Assembly (NCBI RefSeq): GCF_014803405.1
Contig: NZ_JACYFG010000051.1
Span: 310,001 to 374,000 of the forward strand
Source: Pelagicoccus enzymogenes
GTDB taxonomy: Bacteria > Verrucomicrobiota > Verrucomicrobiia > Opitutales > Opitutaceae
Length of the DNA: 64,000 nucleotides
Reading direction: 5' to 3'
The number at the start of each line of letters is the position of its first letter. Position 1 is the stretch's first letter. The position numbers were made by a program, and so were the translations under genes. Below, piece by piece: positions 26,131-34,640 of this stretch. The notes under the pieces were generated by a model. It was given only the letters and a program-made list of their open reading frames with translations, was not told where the DNA came from and searched no databases.

Positions 26131-27426
26131 CTAGTCGTAGAGCCAGAAGCGACGGCTTTCGATTTGGAATTGCTTGGCTTGCCGTTGCCAAAGGGTGATG
26201 TATCCGCTGACGTTGGCTCGCTCGCCTTTGGCGGCGAGTTCGTTCCACCAACTGGTGGAGCCGGTGTGCTTGTTGAAGAGGCTGGCTTGGGATTCGGTGG
26301 CCGAGGCGAAGGGGTTGCTGCTTTCGAACTTGGAGGTGAGCTGCATCATGTAGAAGCTCAATTCGGTGGGACGCCACTTTTGCCAGTCGGTCACGCGCAC
26401 GTAGAGTCCGGTGCCTTGGTTGGTCTTCTTTTTGCTGAAAGCGATGCCTGGGATGCGGCAGGCTTCGAGCTCGGCGAGCAGGGTGTCGATGTCGACGCCT
26501 TCGTAGCGCAGGCAGCGAAATGGGTATTCGGAGCCGATGCCGTGCTTAAACCCGCCGAGTTGGGCTCCGAGTCCGGTCATGGGGTAGCCGACCACGGACT
26601 CGAAGTCGGGAATGTAGGGAGAGGTTGGCACCCACTTGAGCCCGGTCTGCGGCCAGCTCATATAGCGGTTCCAGTTTTCCATCGTGATGACCTTGAGGGT
26701 GCCGGAAAGCCGCTGGGTGTCGGTGATATTGAGTATTCCTGGTTTGGATACAGCCATGCGGGCGAGTTCGCCGATCGTCAGGCCGTGCACATAGGGGACT
26801 TGGAAGGCTCCGACGTAGCTTTGCCATTGCTGCTCGAGCGGGGGGCCGTCGACCTTGAGGCCTCCGAGTGGGTTGGGACGGTCGAGGATAATGACTTCCT
26901 TGCCGTTTTGAAAGCAGGCTTCCAGGGCAAGTTTCATGCAGCTGACGAAGGTGTAGCTGCGGGTGCCTACGTCTTGCAGGTCGATGACGAGGGTGTCGAT
27001 GCCGGCGAGCATTTCGGGGGTGGGCTTGCGGTACTTGCCGTAGAGCGAGTAGACGGGCAGACCGGTGCGAGCGTCGACTTTGTCGAGTACGGGCACGTCC
27101 GCTTTTTCGTCGCCGTAGATGCCGTGCTCGGGGCCGAAGAGAGTGGTCAGGTTGACGGAGCGGGCGGAGTGGAGAATGTGGATGGTGCTGATCCCGTTTT
27201 GATTCACGCCGGCCGGATGGGTGAGCAGTCCGACACGTTTTCCTCTCAGCTCGGCGAATCGATTCGCCTCCAAGACGTCGATCCCAAGCTGCGTTTTGGT
27301 TCCGGTATTGGAATGTTGGATATGCTGGGCAGTCGCTGCGAAAGGCAGGAAAAGCAGTGCCAGCATGGCGAGAAGGGCGTGGGGGAGAGGCGCGGCTCCC
27401 AGTTTGTTCGTTGGTTCGCTCCGCAT
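26131..27426 (-). CDS. namZ: Exo-beta-N-acetylmuramidase NamZ (DUF1343)
   Basis: The protein has 431 residues from ATG 27426, with a signal peptide at its start ('[18 protein letters not shown]'). It matches the NamZ/DUF1343 family, which removes MurNAc from the non-reducing end of peptidoglycan chains. Landmarks are '[19 protein letters not shown]', '[15 protein letters not shown]', '[17 protein letters not shown]', '[10 protein letters not shown]' and 'GPPLE'. The Glu in 'GPEHG' and the 'DLQDVG' Asp cluster form the proposed active site. It is exported, so it works in the periplasm or on scavenged cell wall. It lies upstream of the isomerase and oxidoreductase genes on the same strand. Confidence 0.9.
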   Translation of the reverse strand: MRSEPTNKLGAAPLPHALLAMLALLFLPFAATAQHIQHSNTGTKTQLGIDVLEANRFAELRGKRVGLLTHPAGVNQNGISTIHILHSARSVNLTTLFGPEHGIYGDEKADVPVLDKVDARTGLPVYSLYGKYRKPTPEMLAGIDTLVIDLQDVGTRSYTFVSCMKLALEACFQNGKEVIILDRPNPLGGLKVDGPPLEQQWQSYVGAFQVPYVHGLTIGELARMAVSKPGILNITDTQRLSGTLKVITMENWNRYMSWPQTGLKWVPTSPYIPDFESVVGYPMTGLGAQLGGFKHGIGSEYPFRCLRYEGVDIDTLLAELEACRIPGIAFSKKKTNQGTGLYVRVTDWQKWRPTELSFYMMQLTSKFESSNPFASATESQASLFNKHTGSTSWWNELAAKGERANVSGYITLWQRQAKQFQIESRRFWLYD

Positions 27427-27467
27427 GAAGGTGGCGAAATTGTAGCGCCGTTGCGGTTTGGGCAAAC

Positions 27468-28034
27468 CTAACTTTTAAGCATCCGCTTAACGTTTACGCT
27501 CTTATTTAGGCGTCGGAACACGAAGAAGCGGAAGACGAGGTCGACGATGAATCCGAAGATGATGCCGACTACCAGTCCGCCGATAATCATTTCGTAGGCT
27601 CCCTTGGAAATGCCGGAATGCAAGGAGGGCAGCCCCCAGATGTCGACCAGCCAGGCTCCGAACATTTTTGTGAGCAGGTAAATGGGAGCGAAAGTGATGG
27701 GATTCGTCACTAGTTGCACGGACATGATGACGAGCAAGTTGGCTCGTAGGGCAAGGGCGACAAGGAAAGCGACTGCGAACTGGGCACCGAAAATCGGCAG
27801 GAAGGCAATGATGCTCCCCATGTAGATCGCCATGCGAACTTCCCGTTCTCCGAACCTCCAAAGGTGAGGGGTCTTGCGAGCTGCCTTGGCGAACCACTTG
27901 ATTACCGGCCAGCGGTGCAGGTTGGCCCGGCGCGGCAGGGGACGCAGAAACCTCTTGGTGCGTCGAATGCGAGAGTGCACGCGAGAGCGATGCTCTTCAT
28001 CTTGGCGTGTCTCGGTCTCGACGTTGTTCTTCAT
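27468..28034 (-). CDS. DUF2062 membrane protein
   Basis: From ATG 28034 the product has 188 residues. A basic, Arg-rich cytosolic N-terminus (about 1-65) precedes the DUF2062 domain. That domain has '[19 protein letters not shown]', the paired hydrophobic helices with '[20 protein letters not shown]', and a final helix '[20 protein letters not shown]'. The Asn-Pro in the middle of the domain is characteristic. The frame is open far upstream, but that part is Arg/Ser/Pro-rich without family similarity. The family's function is unknown, and in some bacteria it is fused to glycosyltransferases. The gene lies 41 nt downstream of namZ's start region on the same strand. Confidence 0.82.
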   Translation of the reverse strand: MKNNVETETRQDEEHRSRVHSRIRRTKRFLRPLPRRANLHRWPVIKWFAKAARKTPHLWRFGEREVRMAIYMGSIIAFLPIFGAQFAVAFLVALALRANLLVIMSVQLVTNPITFAPIYLLTKMFGAWLVDIWGLPSLHSGISKGAYEMIIGGLVVGIIFGFIVDLVFRFFVFRRLNKSVNVKRMLKS

Positions 28035-28219
28035 GTGGGAGGGGATGGTAATGCGGGAGGCTCGGGGTTCGTTCAAGGAAATCTGCGATTGTTTCCCGGA
28101 ATTTACCGGAGGCCGACAAAGCCGGATCCGCAGGTTACCCACTAGTAGATTCGACGTTTGGGAAAGGGCCTTGATTGGGGGATAACGCTTTTGCTGAATA
28201 TTGACGCTTTTCTGGCATT

Positions 28220-29386
28220 CTACCGAGCGAATTCTCTCTCTATCGTTGCTCGGATATTGCGATCGGTTCGCGCGAGCGCTTCCGGCAAGGGGAGTTCGGG
28301 CGGGGAAATCGCCTTGGCTTTTGACGAGAGAATCGGATCGCCCAGTTCCCCTAGACTGCCGGCGAGCACGAGGAGTTCCTTGTTTTGGCCCAGGCAGAGG
28401 CTTGCGAGGGAGCCCGGGCCTTTTCCCTGCAGGGAAGAGGCGTCGAAGCGGCCTTCGCCAGTTATCACGAGATCGGCTCTTTCCAACTTTGCCCGTAGAT
28501 TCGACCAATCGAAAACCAATTCGGCCCCCTGGACCAGCTTTCCGCCAAGGCCCAGCATCAAGCCGAAGGCGGCGCCTCCAGCAGCCCCACTGCCCGGAAC
28601 GTCCATGAGGGAAGCCTCAGCGGCGCTTGCCTGGCAAAGCAGGGTGGCGAGGCGTTTCATTTCGCCCTCCAAGGCTTCGAAGTCTTCGGGCTGCAGCCCT
28701 TTTTGCGGTCCGAACACGGCGGTGGCCCCGTTTTTCCCGAGAAGCGGGTTTTCCACGTCGCAGGCGATGCGGATCGGTAGTTGAAGTTTTTCTTTTGGCG
28801 AACGTATTTCGGTGACCCGTCTCCAATGTTGGGGAGTGGCTAGGGTCTCGAGCCTTTGGCTTTGGCCTGCAAAAAATTGGTAGCCGAGGGCTTGCAGGGC
28901 GCCGAGAGCGAGGTCGTTGGTGGCGGAGCCTCCGAGTCCGATGAGGATGGCGTCGGCGCCGCGGGATTGGGCGTGGGCGATGGTCTGGCCGAGTCCGTAG
29001 CTGGTGGTGGTCCAGGGGGAGCGCTGCTCTTGGGTGACGAGGGCGATGCCGCTGGACTGGGCGAATTCCACGATGGCCAAGGTTTCCACGTCGGCGGGAA
29101 GGGCGAGGCGGTCCCTTGCGGCTGCCGAAATCTTGGCGGTCTGGACCAGCCCGTAGCGGGCGGTGGTTTCGGAGCCGAGGGGACCGGTGACTTGGCACTC
29201 CAGAAAGCGACCTTGGGAAATGCGGGTGAGGGTGTCGCAAAAACCGTCGCCTCCGTCGGCCAACGGAGAGATGTCGATGTTCCAGCTTGGCTGGCTTGCT
29301 GCCAAGGCCTCCGCCGCGGCTTGGCAGGCCTGGTGGGCAGTGAGGGCGTCTTTAAATTTGTCGAAGGCGATGAGGGCGTTTTTCAT
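28220..29386 (-). CDS. glxK: Glycerate kinase (type II, GlxK/GarK family)
   Basis: The 388-residue enzyme phosphorylates D-glycerate to 2-phosphoglycerate. Motifs in order are 'IAFDKFKDALTAHQA', 'SPLADGGDGFCDTL' (glycerate and metal site), 'DAILIGLGGSATNDLALGAL' and 'LVITGEGRFDASSLQGK'. Length agrees with the family (about 380). I chose ATG 29386 (MKNALIAFDKFKDA) over the ORF start 13 codons upstream, since the family begins with this block. The BON-domain gene lies upstream on the same strand, with only a short gap, so they may be co-transcribed, though their functions look unrelated. Confidence 0.93.
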   Translation of the reverse strand: MKNALIAFDKFKDALTAHQACQAAAEALAASQPSWNIDISPLADGGDGFCDTLTRISQGRFLECQVTGPLGSETTARYGLVQTAKISAAARDRLALPADVETLAIVEFAQSSGIALVTQEQRSPWTTTSYGLGQTIAHAQSRGADAILIGLGGSATNDLALGALQALGYQFFAGQSQRLETLATPQHWRRVTEIRSPKEKLQLPIRIACDVENPLLGKNGATAVFGPQKGLQPEDFEALEGEMKRLATLLCQASAAEASLMDVPGSGAAGGAAFGLMLGLGGKLVQGAELVFDWSNLRAKLERADLVITGEGRFDASSLQGKGPGSLASLCLGQNKELLVLAGSLGELGDPILSSKAKAISPPELPLPEALARTDRNIRATIEREFAR

Positions 29387-29434
29387 GGAAACGGGAGCGA
29401 GCTTGGCGAGCAGGGCGCGTTCCAAGTTCCGAAA

Positions 29435-30166
29435 TTACTCCACGATGCTCAAAGTCTCCTCCACTCCGTTCACCCCTTTGGTGAAGACGGCGATCTCGAT
29501 GGCCAACTTTTTGGCGTCCTCCGATTTGACGTTTCCGGACAGGGTCACGATCTGGTCCTTCACGGAAATCTTGATGGCGTCGGAGTCGAGGCGTCGCTCC
29601 AGCTTGTACTGGGCTCGGATCCCCGCGGCGATAGTCAGGTCGATGCCGTCCTCGATGAGCGGCTTGGCTTCTTCGGCGACTTCCTTGGCTTTTTCGCTGA
29701 CGGTTTTGGCGATCTCCTCGGTCTTCTTGACGCCTTCCTCGATCAGCTCCTCGGAGCGTGACTTGGGCTTTTCTGGCGCCTTGTTCTCCGCTTCGGGAGC
29801 AACCGCCTCCGCTGCGTCCGGCGTGGGGCTCGGCTCTGTTTCCTCGGAGGGAGCGGGGGGCTCGTTCTCGGAAGGAGCGGCCGCCTCCGGTTTTGTCGCC
29901 GGTTTGGGAAGGGGAATGGGGTGAGGGCTGGAGTCCGTGGGGCCTTGCTCGTCTTGGAGATCCCCGCTGCCGACTTCGAAGCGGGCAGGTTCTGATTCGT
30001 CGTTGGATGCGCTAGGCTCGCTGGTTTCGGTTTCCTCCGGTTCTTCACCGAAGAGGCTCGCTTTGGCCTCCTGCAGGTTTTGGTAGGCTTGCGGGTCGGC
30101 GAAGTAGTGGGTCACGATGGAGCCGATGAAGATGCCGAGGATGAGAGCGAGGAAGAAAGTTTTCAT
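29435..30166 (-). CDS. Membrane-anchored BON domain protein with Pro/Glu-rich linker
   Basis: The 243-residue product begins with a single hydrophobic helix ('FFLALILGIFIGSIVTHYF'), probably an uncleaved anchor. A long acidic, Pro/Ala/Glu-rich linker (about 40-130) is followed by a helical stretch ('EEGVKKTEEIAKTVSEKAKE') and a C-terminal BON domain (about 175-243). The BON domain reads 'LDSDAIKISVKDQIVTLSGN' with the 'GVNGVEETLSIVE' end. BON domains bind phospholipids or other envelope components. The layout resembles envelope-stability proteins related to OsmY. It is divergent from the TrmH-family gene. Confidence 0.82.
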   Translation of the reverse strand: MKTFFLALILGIFIGSIVTHYFADPQAYQNLQEAKASLFGEEPEETETSEPSASNDESEPARFEVGSGDLQDEQGPTDSSPHPIPLPKPATKPEAAAPSENEPPAPSEETEPSPTPDAAEAVAPEAENKAPEKPKSRSEELIEEGVKKTEEIAKTVSEKAKEVAEEAKPLIEDGIDLTIAAGIRAQYKLERRLDSDAIKISVKDQIVTLSGNVKSEDAKKLAIEIAVFTKGVNGVEETLSIVE

Positions 30167-30365
30167 TAAAGGTAACGCGGTTGGGCCAACGCTTTTAGGA
30201 TAGAATCGGGCGCCGGGCTTCTCGTTTCAATCCCTACCTGTGTGAGTCCCGATATTTGTGGGGCGGTTCCCTGTGGGAAATCGGGGCAGCCGGCACGGAT
30301 TGAGTACGGTCGAGGCCTTTCTTTCGCCTTGCTAAGAGGCGGCGGGCTCGTGTGTTTTTAGCCCG

Positions 30366-31319
30366 TTGAAAAACGAGCAGTCAGATTCACCATGGGGACG
30401 TAAGCGTTCGAGCGAAAAGCGAGAGCCGCAGGAGCGTCGCGACTTCAAGAAAAGCCGTCGTCCGGACGGGCGTGCCGGAGGGCGTTTCAAGGACCGCCCG
30501 CAGCGCGGAGGCCGGCCTCCTGCCAAGCGTGACGGGGTCAAGCCGGAGGTGATTCGCACGGCCCAGGGCGAGCAATGGCTGGAACCGGTTTGCGGCGTGC
30601 ACGCGGTTGGCAGCGTCTTCCACTGCAAGCCGTTCATCGTGGAGCGTCTCTATTTCGACGCGGAGCTGGCTCCGATGTTTGGCGAAATCTGCAAGTTCTT
30701 GGCCAAGGAGAAGAAGCCTTACAACCAAGTCGAGTTCGACGAGCTCGCTCGCCAAGCGGGAACGCCGCATCACGGCGGGGTGGTTGCGATCGTCCGGCGT
30801 CGCCAGCCAGAGATGGCGACGACCAAGGCGGCGGAGTTTTGGGCGAAGGAAGGCATGCCGCTGTTGATTCTTGATGGCGTGAGCAATCCGGAGAACCTGG
30901 GACGCCTGGCCCGCACTTCCGCCTACTTTGGGGTGGAGAAATTTTTGATCGCCGACTCGCGCAAGCAGGCCCGACCGAACGAAGTGGCCTATCGGGCGGC
31001 TCGTGGCGGACTGGACATGGTGGACCTGCGTCTGGTGGACAATGTGCCGAGCTTCCTCAAAGGCGTTCGCAAGACGCACTTCGTGATCGGAGTCGATTTG
31101 GAAGGGCCCGGCTTGCCCGAGCACCTGGCCATTTGTCCGGAGGAGGAAATCGACAAGCCAGTCGCTATCGTCATCGGCAATGAGGAGTCAGGTTTGCTGG
31201 ATTCCACCAAGCAGGAGTGTTCGGTTTTGGTTGGCATTCCGGGCAGCGGCGCGATCGACCGGCTGGACGTGGCTACGGAAGCGGCTTTGCTTTTGCAGAA
31301 GTATTTGGTGGAAGCGTAG
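30366..31319 (+). CDS. TrmH-family (SPOUT) RNA 2'-O-methyltransferase with basic N-terminus
   Basis: This 317-residue protein belongs to the SPOUT superfamily of RNA ribose methyltransferases. Motif 1 'LLILDGVSNPENLGRLARTS' is followed by motif 2 'VAIVIGNEESGL' and motif 3 'VGIPGSGAIDRLDVATEAAL'. The last form the SAM-binding knot. An N-terminal substrate-binding domain precedes the knot, and the first ~60 residues are rich in Arg, Lys, Gly and Pro. The target is probably rRNA or tRNA. There is no ATG or GTG between the upstream stop at 30333 and the conserved domain, so a TTG at 30366 is the likely start. A methyltransferase gene follows 16 nt later. Confidence 0.87.
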   Translation: MKNEQSDSPWGRKRSSEKREPQERRDFKKSRRPDGRAGGRFKDRPQRGGRPPAKRDGVKPEVIRTAQGEQWLEPVCGVHAVGSVFHCKPFIVERLYFDAELAPMFGEICKFLAKEKKPYNQVEFDELARQAGTPHHGGVVAIVRRRQPEMATTKAAEFWAKEGMPLLILDGVSNPENLGRLARTSAYFGVEKFLIADSRKQARPNEVAYRAARGGLDMVDLRLVDNVPSFLKGVRKTHFVIGVDLEGPGLPEHLAICPEEEIDKPVAIVIGNEESGLLDSTKQECSVLVGIPGSGAIDRLDVATEAALLLQKYLVEA

Positions 31320-31335
31320 CAGAAATGGGAATACG

Positions 31336-32088
31336 GTGAGCGGGCGGCGAGGAGAGGGCGGTTTGGGCGAGGCGTTAGCCGAAGTCGACCGCTTTGCCGC
31401 GACCATGGACGCGGAGGCCAAACGATATTGGATGCTGCATCGCAAGCGTTTCGAATGGGTCGCGGATTTCGCTTGCCACCATGCTCCGGAGAGCGGCGAC
31501 TACCGTTTGCTTGACGTGGGGAACTCCTTTCAAACCGTTTTGCTGAAGGCCGCGCTCCCGTATTCACAAGTGGATACATTGGGGTTTTACGATTACCGTT
31601 TTTCGGCGGGCGAAGGCTCGCGCCATTTCGAGATGGATCTCAACGACGCGTACTTGGAGGAAAAGTGGCCGCGTTTGGAGAGCGAGGATGCCGCTTACGA
31701 CTTGATCGTGTTCGCGGAGGTCATCGAGCACCTCTACACCTCGCCAGAGCAGGTGTTCCACTTCCTGAAGACGCTGCTGCGTCCGTCGGGACGAATCTTA
31801 GTCCAGACGCCGAACGCGGCTGCCTTGAAGAAGCGCTTGCGGTTGTTGTGTGGAAAAAATCCCTACGAGCTGATTCGCTTGGATCGCGGCAATCCCGGGC
31901 ATTTTCGGGAGCTCACCGTGGCGGACTTGCGTGGCTACGCGAAGCGCTGCGGCTTGCAGGTGGAGGGCGTTTGGATGGACAGCAAGCTTGTGGACGGCAA
32001 GCGATTCGACCGGGTTTGCGACCGGATCTCCCGCTATCTGCCTGCAGGGCTGCGAGGTGGGATCAGCATGAGCCTTCGCTTGGGTTAG
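31336..32088 (+). CDS. Class I SAM-dependent methyltransferase
   Basis: The 250-residue product shows a SAM-binding fold. Motif I is 'YRLLDVGNSFQTVLL', unusual because the normal GxGxG is replaced by GNSFQ. It is followed by 'AEVIEHLYTSPEQVFHFLKT' and 'LLRPSGRILVQTPNAAALKK', the typical motif II-III region. The C-terminus ('GHFRELTVADLRGYAKRCGL') resembles enzymes that methylate lipids or small metabolites. I prefer GTG 31336, just after the TrmH-family stop. An in-frame ATG at about 31405 is possible. The gene probably shares a transcript with the upstream methyltransferase gene. The substrate is unknown. Confidence 0.78.
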   Translation: MSGRRGEGGLGEALAEVDRFAATMDAEAKRYWMLHRKRFEWVADFACHHAPESGDYRLLDVGNSFQTVLLKAALPYSQVDTLGFYDYRFSAGEGSRHFEMDLNDAYLEEKWPRLESEDAAYDLIVFAEVIEHLYTSPEQVFHFLKTLLRPSGRILVQTPNAAALKKRLRLLCGKNPYELIRLDRGNPGHFRELTVADLRGYAKRCGLQVEGVWMDSKLVDGKRFDRVCDRISRYLPAGLRGGISMSLRLG

Positions 32089-32132
32089 GGCGTCCTCGGA
32101 GAAGTCCTGCAGGTGAATTACCCTTTCTTTGG

Positions 32133-32157
32133 CGTCAGCCCCTATTTGCGGCTGACG
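32133..32157. terminator. Hairpin between convergent genes
   Basis: CGTCAGCC and GGCTGACG form an 8-bp stem around a 9-nt loop. On the plus strand it is followed by GAGCTTCTCTTTTTT, so it can end transcription of the methyltransferase gene. It overlaps the stop codon of the convergent minus-strand gene. Confidence 0.6.
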
Positions 32158-32894
32158 AGCTTCTCTTTTTTGAGATTCTTTCCGAGAAAGCGGCTGGCGG
32201 TTTCGCTTAGGTCGAGCAGCTGGGGTTGGGTTTCTTCGTCCCGCAGATTGTTGTAAAAGGCCAGCACGGCCCATAGCTGGCTGGGGGGCGCATCCCGCTT
32301 GTCCTGGTCGAACACCCAAGCAGAGACCTCCAGAGAGATCGGATAAATGGTAGCTGCCAGCGTTTTCTCCTCGGCTTGGATGATCTGGGTTTCCCGATCT
32401 TTTTGTTCTCCCAAGTTTATGATTTCTCCGGTGGGACCGAGGATGGACTCCGCGTTGTTTTGTTCGCGGTTCTGTCTGGGATTGGCCAATTTCTTGTAGC
32501 GCCCTCCATTTATAATGGCGGCGTAGTTCGTGGCGGAGGGAGAATTCGAATAGTCGATCTGAGGGCGGTTACGGTACTCGATATCGGTCGCGTAGGGTTC
32601 GAACTCCTCGAAGGCGACTCTGATGTAGACGGCGGCTTCGGACTCCTTCTCGACCAAGGAGTAGCCCATTTTCTTCAAGGATCTTTCCAGTTTTTCGATC
32701 GCTCCCGACTCCCTCAGGGTTTCTAGGCCTTCTCCCTCTGGATAAATGACGATTGCGGGAGCGTTGGTGACGTATCTGTCGGCGGCGATGGCATTGACGA
32801 CGATCTTGGTTTGAAACCTTTTGGAAACTGGGGCGGCCGCGAGGGTGGCGGCGAGACACAGGATCAAACCGATTAAGGGTATTTGTTTATTCAT
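32142..32894 (-). CDS. Secreted DUF4136-like envelope protein
   Basis: The 250-residue product starts with a Sec signal peptide ('MNKQIPLIGLILCLAATLAAA') that lacks a lipobox, so it is probably periplasmic. A beta-rich region contains 'YVTNAPAIVIYPEGEG' and 'ERSLKKMGYSLVEKESEAAV', then 'YIRVAFEEFEPY'. This ordering of short strand, 'L...GY...E...AdvyI.v' and charged tail resembles DUF4136-like proteins, as does the lipoprotein at 55.9 kb. The function is unknown. It shows no membrane segment beyond the signal peptide. It is convergent with the methyltransferase gene, and a CPBP protease gene lies upstream on the same strand. Confidence 0.6.
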   Translation of the reverse strand: MNKQIPLIGLILCLAATLAAAPVSKRFQTKIVVNAIAADRYVTNAPAIVIYPEGEGLETLRESGAIEKLERSLKKMGYSLVEKESEAAVYIRVAFEEFEPYATDIEYRNRPQIDYSNSPSATNYAAIINGGRYKKLANPRQNREQNNAESILGPTGEIINLGEQKDRETQIIQAEEKTLAATIYPISLEVSAWVFDQDKRDAPPSQLWAVLAFYNNLRDEETQPQLLDLSETASRFLGKNLKKEKLVSRK

Positions 32895-32983
32895 GGCGTT
32901 CCTTTCCGTTAGGTTCTGGAGAGTGTACGTATGAACGCCCTTTTTTCAATCAAACAGCTTGGCGAACGGGAAAAGGCTGGCCC

Positions 32984-33754
32984 TTAGCTGGTTTGTGGAT
33001 GGGTGACCATCAGGGAGTAGAAGATGGTGGTGTTCATGACCAGATTGAAGGCTGCGTGGGCGAAGATCGCCGTCCAGATCGAGCTGCCTTTTTGTCTCAC
33101 GAAACTGAATACGAGACTGGTGGCGAACATCAGGACGAACCAAATCGCCCCGGAAACGGGCATGACCTCGATCCCTTCGAATCCGCGGTAGATTCCGTGG
33201 TGGATGAGGTGGGCGAGGGCGAAGAGGGCGGCGGCGAAGCAGGCGGCGGCTCGCGGGCTCATGCGGTCGCGGTTGGCTTGCTCGGTGACGCCGCGAAAGA
33301 AGATTTCTTCCCCTACCGGACTGGCCACGATGGCGGGTACGGTGAAGGCGATGTAGGCGATGTGGCGGGGGAGCAGGGCGATTCGTTCGTCGGTCTGGAA
33401 CGCGTAGGCCACGCTGACGAACCAGTTTTGGTCGCTTTTTCCGTAGAGCAAGAGCCCTAGCAGGTAGCAGAAGCCGGCTGCCGCCGCTCCTAGCAATATG
33501 CCGATGGCGTTCCACTTCCAAGATAGCTTGCGGCCGAAGCCGATCTGCTTGCGTCCGTAGCGCGTGAGGAAAACGAGGGGCACGAACCACATGAGCACGA
33601 ATCCGAGCATGATGGGCGGGCCATGGAGAATGTCGCTGCCGAAGTAGCCGTAGGCCCTTAAGGCGGTGAGAGCGACGAACAACAGGAGGACGAGGACGAG
33701 GGGAGAGGGGAAAAGGCGACGCCAGGGTCGGCTCAGTTCGAGCGGCTCTTTCAT
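32984..33754 (-). CDS. CPBP-family intramembrane metalloprotease
   Basis: The 256-residue protein has several hydrophobic helices and carries the CPBP (CAAX prenyl protease-like/Abi) motifs: 'SPVGEEIFFRG' (EExxxR), 'FALAHLIHHG' (second His motif) and 'AIFAHAAFN' (HxxxN). These are the intramembrane glutamate/zinc-type active-site residues. Substrates in bacteria are mostly unknown, with roles in processing or immunity to peptides in some species. I start at ATG 33754 because the 16 upstream residues are not conserved and the membrane topology begins just after it. It is followed at its 3' side by the DUF4136-like gene. Confidence 0.87.
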   Translation of the reverse strand: MKEPLELSRPWRRLFPSPLVLVLLLFVALTALRAYGYFGSDILHGPPIMLGFVLMWFVPLVFLTRYGRKQIGFGRKLSWKWNAIGILLGAAAAGFCYLLGLLLYGKSDQNWFVSVAYAFQTDERIALLPRHIAYIAFTVPAIVASPVGEEIFFRGVTEQANRDRMSPRAAACFAAALFALAHLIHHGIYRGFEGIEVMPVSGAIWFVLMFATSLVFSFVRQKGSSIWTAIFAHAAFNLVMNTTIFYSLMVTHPQTS

Positions 33755-33826
33755 CGGTTGCAAATTGAGCAAAAAATACGCGGGCCGCAGCCCGCGTATC
33801 AAGGAAAGTTAGGATTTGGAGGAAGG

Positions 33827-34501
33827 CTATTCGCCCGCTTCGCGACGTTGGGTGGCGCGGCGAGTGTTGTTGCGGAAGTTGCGCTCTGGAATGTCGACCG
33901 CAATGAAGGCACTGATGCTTTCCGTGCGGCGGTCGGTGACCAGCTCGGTTGGAGCGGTGCGTCCGCTCGCTTGGGCGCGCGCTTCCATTTGAGCGGTGGC
34001 TTCGGCGATTGCCGCCTCGCGGGCAGCTTGGATTTCCGCGGCCTTTTGAGCTTCCACGGCCGCGACTTTAGCTTGGGCGGCCTTGACCTTCGCTTCGGCA
34101 GCCTTGGCGGCGGCTTCCCGCTCCATGCGGGCCTTGGCGAGTTCGGCCTCGAGCTCAGCCTTGGTTTTAGAGATGGCTTCCGTTTGGGAATTCAGGTTTT
34201 CGACGAGTCCGGTCAGACGAGCCTTCTCTGCCTTGTCGCGCTCGACTTGGGCGGCCAGTTCGGCTCGGCGAGCGGCTTCGGCCTCGGCCGCTTTCTCGGC
34301 GGCTTGCTTGGCGAGGGCGTTGGCTTCGGCGAGCTCGGCGGCGCGCTTTGCTTCGGCTTCGGCGCGGGCTTGGCTTTCTGCAGCTGCGGCTTTGGCGGCT
34401 TCCAATTCCGCGAGCATTTCAGGATCGGGGCCTTTCGAACAGCCGCCGAGCGCCAAAATTCCGGCGATTGAGAGTGTAGCGAGAGTGATACTTAGTTTCA
34501 T
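33827..34501 (-). CDS. Lipoprotein with long Ala/Glu coiled coil
   Basis: The 224-residue product opens with a lipoprotein signal peptide whose lipobox is 'LALGGC' (lipidated Cys about residue 21). Nearly the whole mature protein (about 28-170) is an uninterrupted Ala/Glu/Lys/Arg-rich heptad pattern, a long coiled coil ('AEAEAKRAAELAEANALAKQ'). A short basic tail contains 'ERNFRNNTRRATQRR'. This resembles Lpp- or TolA-like spacer proteins that bridge the outer membrane and peptidoglycan, but it is not clearly either. No partner gene is adjacent except the CPBP protease gene downstream and modC upstream. The assignment of lipoprotein is firm, the role is open. Confidence 0.72.
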   Translation of the reverse strand: MKLSITLATLSIAGILALGGCSKGPDPEMLAELEAAKAAAAESQARAEAEAKRAAELAEANALAKQAAEKAAEAEAARRAELAAQVERDKAEKARLTGLVENLNSQTEAISKTKAELEAELAKARMEREAAAKAAEAKVKAAQAKVAAVEAQKAAEIQAAREAAIAEATAQMEARAQASGRTAPTELVTDRRTESISAFIAVDIPERNFRNNTRRATQRREAGE

Positions 34502-34640
34502 AACCTTGTTACTGGGTGTGATTTAGGTGTGAGTGTGGGGGGAGGATTCAAAAAGTCGATAGCGCTTCTGCATTTAGAAGTGCGACGCTTGGGGGAATGG
34601 TTCCCTGAATCGGCGACTTTTGCAAATAGAGGAGGACGCT

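Noticed and set aside
28035-28508. N-terminal extension of the DUF2062 protein
   Set aside because: The upstream 158 residues are Arg/Ser/Pro-rich with no family similarity, so the start was placed at ATG 28034.
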